Shown here piece after piece: positions 31,729 to 37,454 of a DNA stretch of 37,454 nucleotides. The first letter of the stretch is position 1. Every line of letters begins with the position of its first letter. Position numbers and translations under genes: made by a program. This stretch comes from Candidatus Sabulitectum sp. (GTDB taxonomy: Bacteria; Fermentibacterota; Fermentibacteria; Fermentibacterales; JCC-6). The stretch lies in NCBI GenBank assembly GCA_029938555.1, contig JAOZUR010000026.1:1-37454 (forward strand), given 5' to 3'. The notes under the pieces were generated by a model. The model ran no database searches. It was not told where the DNA came from and saw nothing but the letters and a program-made list of their open reading frames with translations.

Positions 31729-34344
31729 ATGGGCAAAAATTTAAATCACTTAGACAAGGCAAATGCTGAAAACGAAATCACAAGGCTTTATAATATTCTA
31801 AATGCTTTTAGGCAAATTCATAAACTAATTGTACAAGAAAAAAATATAGATAAACTAATTAATTCTTTTTGTACCGAACTTATAATATCTGGTTGCTATA
31901 CTTCATCTTGGATTATTCTGTTAGACAAAAACAGAACAACTGTGAAATGGGCACAGCATGGACTTTCTAAAGGATTTGCCACACTTATCAAACAGATTAG
32001 TAATGGGAAATTTAATGCATGTTCAAAGAAAGCTCTGGTAAGTTCGGGAGTTGTTCAAATTCATGATTCAAAGGCTTTATGTAAAGATTGTCCCCTTTAT
32101 GGCAAGCGACCTGATCACCAAACATTCACCATAAGAGTTGAATACGAAAATCAGATATTTGGTTTACTTTCTGTAGAGATTCCCAAAAGCATATCTTTAG
32201 CCGAAGAAGAAACAGAATTATTTACAGAGATTTCCCAGGATTTAGGTCTTGCCCTTCATACCATATCCATGGAAAAGCAAGCAGAAGAGCAAAGAATATT
32301 TTTAAGCGCTATGTCTGAAACTGCAATGTTTTTTCTTAATGAATCAAAACCTGAGAAACTATATGAGTACATAGCAAATCAACTGTTAACCCTTACTGCA
32401 AACAATGCCTATGTCATTGTAGCGTCAGTTGATAAAACAGAGTCATCAATTACAGTTCAATCTATTTCAGGCTTAAACAAAATTATCAAAAAGGTAGCTG
32501 ACATTTTAGGTGAAGGCCCTGTTGGTTTAAAAATACCCCTATCCTTATCTCCCACTAGCGCTCTAAGAACCGGGAAACTTTACCTATTTGAGGGGGGGCT
32601 TTATGAGCTGTTTGAAGGCTCAAGATCCAAGTTAATATGCTCTACTCTTTCCAAGCTTGCTAAAATTGGAGATATTTATCAAATTGGTTTAACAAAAGAT
32701 GGGCATCTGTTTGGGAATATTACTTTTTTGCATAAAGACAATAATACGGTAGCACCCAATCCCATAACAACTGAGGCTTTTGCTAAGCAAACTTCCATAG
32801 CAATACATAAAAACTTAATTGAAAAAGAACTTCTTGCAAACGAGAAAAAATTCCGATTGCTTTCGGAAAACTCTACAGATTGTATTTGGACTATAAACAC
32901 TAATTTTGAGTTTACTTACACAAGCCCCTCTGTCAAACGACTCCTTAATTACTCTCCTTCAGAAATAAATGGAACAAAACTTTCAGAATATTTTACCAAA
33001 AATGAATTCTCAAAAATCAATTTGGAAATAATGAACGAAATAAGGGAAAATCCAAATCATATTTATTCAAGGCAAACCAAAATGCTAAGGAAAAATGGTG
33101 ATGAAGTTCATGTGGAAATAACATCCAGAGCAGTTTTAGGAGCAAACAACAAGTTCCTAGGTCTTCAAGGTGTTACTCGTGATATCACACAAAGAATGGC
33201 AGACGCAAAAGAATTACAAAAAATGGAAAAACTTCAAAGCGTTGGACTTCTCGCTGGCGGAATAGCACATGACTTTAATAATATTCTTACCGGAGTTTAT
33301 GGAAATATCTCTCTGGCAATGAATACTCTTCCCGAAAAAACTCGGGAATACAGATACCTGGAAGAGGCCAATAACTCGATGAACAGAGCAATCCGTTTAA
33401 CAAAACAGCTGCTTACTTTTGCTAAAGGTGGAGAACCTGTAAAACAATCTGTTCATATTATTTCTTTGATCAAAGATGTTGTCAAATTTGATCTCTCTGG
33501 AAGCAATATTCTTCCAATTTTCCTTAATGAAGAAAACTTATTTTCAACAAATGCAGATAAAGGACAGATTCAGCAGGTGTTTTCAAATTTAACTGTGAAT
33601 GCACGACATGCTATGCCCAGCGGCGGACATATTTATATTAACTTAACCAATGAAACAATGACTCATCACCCTGCTCTAGCTGATGGTAAATATGTCAAAA
33701 TCACTTTCAAAGATGAAGGGGTTGGTATAAAGAAGGAAAATTTAAACAGAATCTTTGAACCTTATTTTACCACAAGAGAAAGTGGAAGTGGATTAGGACT
33801 TTCTACTGTATACTCTGTTATTGCAAAACATGATGGTTTTGTTGAAGTCGACTCTGAAGAAAACAAAGGAACCATTTTTTCAATATTTCTTCCAGCATCC
33901 ACTAAAGTTGAACTTAAAGAAACTAAAATAAATTCCCCAGTAGTTAAGCGTGCTGTAAGAAAAAAACTCAACATACTTATTATGGACGATGAACAAGTAA
34001 TATGCGAACTACTCACTGAGATGCTGGAAATACTGGGTTATGAAAGTGATTTCGCAAATGAAGGCAATGAAACTATAAAAAAATACAAAAAATCACTACA
34101 AACAAACAATCCATATGATCTTGTAATCATGGATCTAACTATTCCAGGTGGAAAAGGTGGACTGGAAACTGTAAAGGAAATTCTTCAATTAAACCCAGAT
34201 GCCAAAATTGTAGTATCCAGTGGTTACGGCCATGGAAAAATCATGTCAGACTATAAGGAATACGGGTTTGTTGATATTGCTCCAAAACCATATACAATAG
34301 ATAAATTAGAAGAAACTCTGCATAGAGTACTTCATCTTAATTGA
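31729..34344 (+). CDS. Hybrid sensor histidine kinase (GAF-GAF-PAS-HisKA-HATPase-REC), second copy
   Basis: The 871-residue protein is a full-length paralogue of its neighbour, with the same domain order. The first GAF-like domain keeps the cysteine set (A-C-S-K, then C-K-D-C-P-L-Y). H514 sits in I-A-H-D-F-N-N, and the receiver phosphoacceptor is D802. Similarity is greatest in the kinase core and receiver, where long runs are identical, and lower in the sensor half. An in-frame TTG at 31684 would add 15 residues, but the ATG at 31729 aligns with the start of the first copy and gives nearly the same length. The ribosome binding site is weak (AAAAGG about 13 bases before). Diverged sensors with shared output suggest two inputs to one pathway. 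Confidence 0.92.
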   Translation: MGKNLNHLDKANAENEITRLYNILNAFRQIHKLIVQEKNIDKLINSFCTELIISGCYTSSWIILLDKNRTTVKWAQHGLSKGFATLIKQISNGKFNACSKKALVSSGVVQIHDSKALCKDCPLYGKRPDHQTFTIRVEYENQIFGLLSVEIPKSISLAEEETELFTEISQDLGLALHTISMEKQAEEQRIFLSAMSETAMFFLNESKPEKLYEYIANQLLTLTANNAYVIVASVDKTESSITVQSISGLNKIIKKVADILGEGPVGLKIPLSLSPTSALRTGKLYLFEGGLYELFEGSRSKLICSTLSKLAKIGDIYQIGLTKDGHLFGNITFLHKDNNTVAPNPITTEAFAKQTSIAIHKNLIEKELLANEKKFRLLSENSTDCIWTINTNFEFTYTSPSVKRLLNYSPSEINGTKLSEYFTKNEFSKINLEIMNEIRENPNHIYSRQTKMLRKNGDEVHVEITSRAVLGANNKFLGLQGVTRDITQRMADAKELQKMEKLQSVGLLAGGIAHDFNNILTGVYGNISLAMNTLPEKTREYRYLEEANNSMNRAIRLTKQLLTFAKGGEPVKQSVHIISLIKDVVKFDLSGSNILPIFLNEENLFSTNADKGQIQQVFSNLTVNARHAMPSGGHIYINLTNETMTHHPALADGKYVKITFKDEGVGIKKENLNRIFEPYFTTRESGSGLGLSTVYSVIAKHDGFVEVDSEENKGTIFSIFLPASTKVELKETKINSPVVKRAVRKKLNILIMDDEQVICELLTEMLEILGYESDFANEGNETIKKYKKSLQTNNPYDLVIMDLTIPGGKGGLETVKEILQLNPDAKIVVSSGYGHGKIMSDYKEYGFVDIAPKPYTIDKLEETLHRVLHLN

Positions 34345-34424
34345 CATATGAAAAAAGTTACTGTATTGCAACCTTGTGTCTTGTTTAATTAGGTATTAGT
34401 TCATTTAACAGAAAGAGACTTTTA

Positions 34425-35828
34425 ATGAAAAATACAATATTTTATACTCTATTAATTCTATCTTCCATGTCTTTTGCACAAGAGTGGCATACGGAAGAAA
34501 TTCTTGACCACTCTGGCCTTGGTTCATCAAGCGATTTGGAAATAGATGAAGCTGGGCAGTTACATGTTTGTTTTCAATATAAAAGTAATATTCTTCCAGG
34601 ATCTAATCTTTATTATGCACTAAAAGCAGATGCAACAAGCGATTGGGATATTATAGGAGTTGATGTGGATGATTATAATTTCCTTGGTGATGACTGTGCT
34701 ATGGATCTTGACACAAATGATAACCCAAGAATTTCCTATATATATGAAGTTGACTATGAGTATACTCCATATGTTAAGTATGCTGCTTTTAATGGTACTT
34801 CTTGGGAAAAGGAACAGTTAACAAGTTACCCGCATCCGGCTGGGCCTGGCACTGCAATTGTTATTGACAACAGTGATAATCCCCATATTTTCTACCCGAA
34901 ATATGAAGCTTTAGAGTACCAGACCCATGATGGTACAGATGGCTGGGCTACAGAAATACTGGACACTGGTTATATGTTCAAGTCAGTAGCTGCTGAAATA
35001 GATCCTACTGGAAACATTGGCATTGCATACTTCTATCTTCCTTACTCAACAGGACCTACGGACCTTAAATATGCATACAATGATGGAACTTCCTGGTCGG
35101 TTGAAACCGCTTTCAATGATAATTCATGTGTTTACATCTGGCAGCTTGATATGGCTTATGACCAGCTGGGCCAGCCTCACATTGTCTATGTAGCAACCGC
35201 CCTTACTGATGACAATTCCCAACTACATCATACATGGTTTGATGGTTCAAACTGGAACACGGATAACCTTGGTTTTGTTGCAACCGGCAACTACACATTT
35301 CCTTCCATAGCCATTGATAACAATGATGCTGTTCATATTGCTTATGGCCTAAGACCTACCAACGCAGGCGATGCGGTTTTTCATCATATTTCAGATGAGA
35401 GTGATACATGGGTAGATGTTATAATCAGTGATGAAGTAAATTGCTGGAATACTACGATTGAAATAGATCCTGATAATCAACCACATATAGTTTACTACAA
35501 TTACTCAGGTGGTATTACTACACACGCTTGGAGAACAAACGAATCTGGTTTATCAGAAGGTTCATGTGGTTTATCGGGCAATTCACTTCAGTCACCAGTC
35601 CCAAATCCTTCATCTGGTTTCTCTTCAATTCAATTCTCACTTAATGCAGGTGGTTCTGTTAAACTTGAGCTTTATGACATATCAGGCAGACTTGTGAATG
35701 TACTAGCAGAGGGATTCCACCAGGCTGGTTTGCATGAAATTAAAGTAAGCGACTTATCTCCTGGTGTTTACCTATTCAGATTCTCAACAGAAGACACTGT
35801 TGAAACCAAAAAACTGGTTGTGCTTTAA
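34425..35828 (+). CDS. Secreted beta-propeller-like protein with a T9SS C-terminal sorting domain
   Basis: The 467-residue protein starts with a signal peptide (about 18 residues, ending S-M-S-F-A). The body to about residue 380 consists of five to seven loosely repeated units of about 50 residues with the core D-x-x-x-x-P-H-I-x-Y preceded by small-residue strands (for example D-N-P-H-I-F-Y, G-Q-P-H-I-V-Y, N-Q-P-H-I-V-Y). This suggests a beta-propeller. The last 75 residues are a type A sorting domain: P-V-P-N-P-S-S-G, then V-K-L-E-L-Y-D-I-S-G-R-L-V, L-S-P-G-V-Y-L-F-R and K-L-V-V-L at the end. In T9SS bacteria this domain directs passage through the outer membrane and is then removed. Ligand is unknown. 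It is followed by a strong terminator. Confidence 0.93.
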   Translation: MKNTIFYTLLILSSMSFAQEWHTEEILDHSGLGSSSDLEIDEAGQLHVCFQYKSNILPGSNLYYALKADATSDWDIIGVDVDDYNFLGDDCAMDLDTNDNPRISYIYEVDYEYTPYVKYAAFNGTSWEKEQLTSYPHPAGPGTAIVIDNSDNPHIFYPKYEALEYQTHDGTDGWATEILDTGYMFKSVAAEIDPTGNIGIAYFYLPYSTGPTDLKYAYNDGTSWSVETAFNDNSCVYIWQLDMAYDQLGQPHIVYVATALTDDNSQLHHTWFDGSNWNTDNLGFVATGNYTFPSIAIDNNDAVHIAYGLRPTNAGDAVFHHISDESDTWVDVIISDEVNCWNTTIEIDPDNQPHIVYYNYSGGITTHAWRTNESGLSEGSCGLSGNSLQSPVPNPSSGFSSIQFSLNAGGSVKLELYDISGRLVNVLAEGFHQAGLHEIKVSDLSPGVYLFRFSTEDTVETKKLVVL

Positions 35829-35839
35829 CTGGTCAATAA

Positions 35840-35876
35840 AATGGGCTGCATTTACAACATGCAGCCCATTATTTTT
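35840..35876 (+). terminator. Strong intrinsic terminator after the T9SS cargo gene
   Basis: ATGGGCTGCAT (35841-35851), a 7-base loop, and ATGCAGCCCAT (35859-35869) form a perfect 11-base-pair stem followed by TATTTTT. It lies 12 bases after the stop and isolates the GNAT gene that starts at 35891, which has no visible promoter or ribosome binding site of its own. Confidence 0.93.
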
Positions 35877-35890
35877 ACTACATCAAAAAA

Positions 35891-36463
35891 ATGAATATAC
35901 AAAGTGGAAAAATCAGAATTAGAAATGCTACCGCAGATGATGCACAAGTATTATCCAAATGGTGGAATAACGGGAAAATAATGGCTCACGCCGGTTTTCC
36001 AAAAGGACTTGGAACAACTAGTGCTAAAATCATCAAATCGCTTAGTAACGACAACAACTTCAATAGAAGACTTATTATCGAATTAGAAAATAAACCAATT
36101 GGTGAAATGAGTTACCGAACACCCCAAAAAGGTACAGCGGAAATCGGTATCAAGATATGCGTTACAAGTCAGCAGAATAAGGGATATGGAACTACTTCTT
36201 TAAAACTATTAATGAGCTACATCTTCATTAATTTAAAGTATGAAAAAATCATTCTTGATACTAATTTAAGCAACTTAAGAGCACAAATTGTTTATGAAAA
36301 ATTGGGGTTTAGAAAAATAAAAACAAATATTGACTCATGGAGAGATCAACTGGGTAGGTTACAATCATCTGTTGATTATGAAATATTAAAAAATGAATAT
36401 CTGGAGTTATACGATGAAGAGAGTGTGGCCACACAAATTGCGCAGCCACATTCCTATAATTAG
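35891..36463 (+). CDS. GNAT-family N-acetyltransferase, RimJ/RimL-like
   Basis: The 190-residue protein has the GNAT fold of the Acetyltransf_3 type. Residues 7-20 read I-R-I-R-N-A-T-A-D-D-A. The strand A-E-I-G-I-K-I leads to the acetyl-CoA loop Q-N-K-G-Y-G-T (Q-x-x-G-x-G). The element N-L-R-A-Q-I-V-Y-E-K-L-G-F is the standard C-terminal region. Family members acetylate ribosomal proteins, small amines or aminoglycosides, and the substrate cannot be told from sequence. The ATG at 35891 has no ribosome binding site and follows the cargo-gene terminator by 14 bases, so expression is unclear. Its TAG directly abuts the stop of the convergent DUF4097 gene. A 12-base perfect palindrome (36423-36434) lies in its 3' end. 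Confidence 0.88.
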   Translation: MNIQSGKIRIRNATADDAQVLSKWWNNGKIMAHAGFPKGLGTTSAKIIKSLSNDNNFNRRLIIELENKPIGEMSYRTPQKGTAEIGIKICVTSQQNKGYGTTSLKLLMSYIFINLKYEKIILDTNLSNLRAQIVYEKLGFRKIKTNIDSWRDQLGRLQSSVDYEILKNEYLELYDEESVATQIAQPHSYN

Positions 36464-37243
36464 TTAATCATTTACTTCAATGTCACCGTTAACTGTAGTA
36501 ATTATAATTGTATGTTCGCCGTCACCCAAAGATGCTGATATTCCAACTGTTCTTTCTCGTACACTAGGATCAAAGCTATCAGCTATATCTACATCTCCAT
36601 GAATAGTTTCGATTTCAATCTTTACATCAGCGGAGAGGTTTACTGAAATTTCTCCATTAACACTTGAAAGAAAAAGATTATTGTTTAACTCATCAATTTC
36701 ACATTCAATGGATCCATTAACAACATCAATTTCTTTCAACTGGGGAACTGCCGAAACATTAACCTGACCATTTACAAGCTCAATTACCACGGTACCCTGA
36801 AATTCATTTGCATCAATTTCGCCATTTACTACAGCTAATTCAGCTACACCTGCTGCAGAACTTATTGAAACATTGCCATTAACATTTGCAATACCATAAT
36901 CAAGTTCTAAATCTTCGGGCACCTTAATCATAAAAGTTACTTCACCACTGTGATTATCGTCCCAGTCTGCGTCATACTCGACTTCACAATTGATACCATC
37001 TGAAAGGTCACAAACAACTTCAATAGCGTCCATCTCTTCCTGATTTTCGCAGGTAATTACATAAACGACTTCAACCTCTTCGGAATCCCATCCTTCAACA
37101 GTAATCTCTCCATTAATGTTATCAATTGAAACAAGATCATCGGCCTCAAGAACAACAGTAACTTTTTCTTCCCTTACAATATCCTCAGCAATAGCAAAGC
37201 CTGTTACAGTACAAACAATCAATGTCAGAAGTAGCAATTTCAT
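36464..37243 (-). CDS. Exported DUF4097-like beta-helix protein
   Basis: The 259-residue protein has a signal peptide (about 19 residues, ending G-F-A-I-A). The mature part carries eight repeats of V-N-G-x-[IV], spaced roughly 20 residues apart, as in N-I-N-G-E-I, N-V-N-G-N-V, V-V-N-G-E-I and T-V-N-G-D-I. This is the signature of the DUF4097/DUF2807-type single-stranded beta-helix, found in exported or surface proteins of Bacteroidota and others. It is strongly acidic. The best promoter in this part of the window lies upstream, together with an inverted repeat. It converges with the GNAT gene (stops TAG and TAA adjacent). A partial leftward gene lies beyond the promoter. Confidence 0.87.
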   Translation of the reverse strand: MKLLLLTLIVCTVTGFAIAEDIVREEKVTVVLEADDLVSIDNINGEITVEGWDSEEVEVVYVITCENQEEMDAIEVVCDLSDGINCEVEYDADWDDNHSGEVTFMIKVPEDLELDYGIANVNGNVSISSAAGVAELAVVNGEIDANEFQGTVVIELVNGQVNVSAVPQLKEIDVVNGSIECEIDELNNNLFLSSVNGEISVNLSADVKIEIETIHGDVDIADSFDPSVRERTVGISASLGDGEHTIIITTVNGDIEVND

Positions 37244-37277
37244 AATTTTCCTTTCGTGATAGTGTCGTTGCGGATTA

Positions 37278-37305
37278 AATATAGGTCAGCTTTCTAATTT
37301 GTCAA
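37278..37305 (-). promoter_or_regulatory. Promoter of the DUF4097-like gene
   Basis: Read leftward, a perfect TTGACA (37305-37300), a 16-base spacer and TATATT (37283-37278) precede the ATG at 37243 by about 35 bases, and a GAAAGGA ribosome binding site lies in between. Confidence 0.75.
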
Positions 37306-37310
37306 ACTTT

Positions 37311-37327
37311 AATATCATTTTGATATT
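37311..37327. repeat. Inverted repeat upstream of the DUF4097 promoter, possible operator
   Basis: AATATCA (37311-37317), TTT, and TGATATT (37321-37327) form a perfect 7-base dyad 5 bases upstream of the -35 box. Its place suits binding of a dimeric regulator. No T-run follows in either direction, so a terminator is less likely. No regulator gene is adjacent. Confidence 0.45.
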
Positions 37328-37372
37328 AATTCTTGTCTTATTTACATTCACATTCAACAATTAGCCACATCG

Positions 37373-37454
37373 CTAATTCTCACTTAATGGATTATTTAGA
37401 ATAAATACCTTAGGATAATCAACTGGATTAGTATTCCATGCAAATATATTTTCA
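37373..37454 (-). CDS. C-terminus of a leftward gene truncated by the window edge
   Basis: Reading leftward, the frame whose first complete codon begins at 37453 is open for 26 codons to a TAG at 37375-37373. The residues (I-F-A-W-N-T-N-P-V-D-Y-P-K-V-F-I-L-N-N-P) look like protein, but the stretch is too short for a family call. The gene would end just upstream of the DUF4097 promoter. Confidence 0.4.
   Translation of the reverse strand, partial: ENIFAWNTNPVDYPKVFILNNPLSEN

Noticed and set aside
36423-36434. 12-base perfect palindrome near the GNAT stop codon
   Set aside because: It lies in coding sequence with no loop for a hairpin and no T-run. A chance match is likely, so it is only mentioned in the gene entry.

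Overview
The window is about 40% GC (my estimate by eye) and gene-dense, with long tightly packed operons. It looks chromosomal, from a member of the FCB superphylum (Fibrobacterota-Chlorobiota-Bacteroidota) or a related candidate phylum. The reasons are: a PorX-type regulator (receiver plus PglZ domain) with a PorY-type kinase, both associated with the type IX secretion system (T9SS); a secreted protein ending in a T9SS-type C-terminal sorting domain; a DUF3098-like membrane protein; and an FGE-fold lipoprotein of the kind to which GldJ/GldK belong. I cannot name the species. No IS element, integrase, phage gene or CRISPR array was seen.

Layout. (1) 1-1963: the 3' end of a rightward gene meets a leftward GT39-like membrane glycosyltransferase. 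(2) 1964-8293, leftward: one compact housekeeping operon, tilS-hpt-ftsH-folE-folP-cdaA plus a small unknown gene, every junction overlapping by 1 to 59 bases. (3) 8368-11569, rightward: a single-pass membrane protein, a type IV pilin, an amino-acid permease fused to a PTS EIIA domain, and a second membrane protein resembling the first. (4) 11609-14057: tRNA-Met(CAT) and tRNA-Val(TAC), each with its own promoter and terminator, flanking a leftward pair of unknown genes (an ACT-like 598-residue protein and a small membrane protein). (5) 14079-22554, leftward: a second long operon, larA-like - porY - porX - tsaE - tsaB - rimI::PNP fusion - folC - DUF3098 - FGE-like lipoprotein. (6) 22625-25047, rightward: a membrane protein with two Tim44-like domains, two zinc ribbons and a TerB domain, overlapping a single-HKD phospholipase D-like gene. 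(7) 25216-27953: a PH-like protein, a DUF7309/DUF6930-like protein, and a split permease pair preceded by a 49-codon gene. (8) 28055-37454: secreted proteins, two tandem paralogous hybrid histidine kinases, a T9SS cargo protein, a GNAT acetyltransferase, a DUF4097-like exported protein, and the 3' end of a leftward gene.

How the genes fit together. Region 5 joins t6A tRNA modification (TsaB, TsaE), a RimI-type acetyltransferase, purine salvage and folate polyglutamylation with the PorX/PorY pair. FolC there complements FolE and FolP in region 2, and the PNP fusion complements Hpt in purine salvage. The sorting-domain protein at 34425 is a plausible T9SS cargo. Two other C-termini in the window (1-142 and 28055-28717) share a short T-W-x-x-I-K-A-x-F ending that may be a second kind of tail. 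The least explained parts are the Tim44/zinc-ribbon/TerB plus PLD pair, the ACT-like 598-residue protein, the permease-EIIA locus with its paired membrane proteins, and the micro-gene before the split permease.
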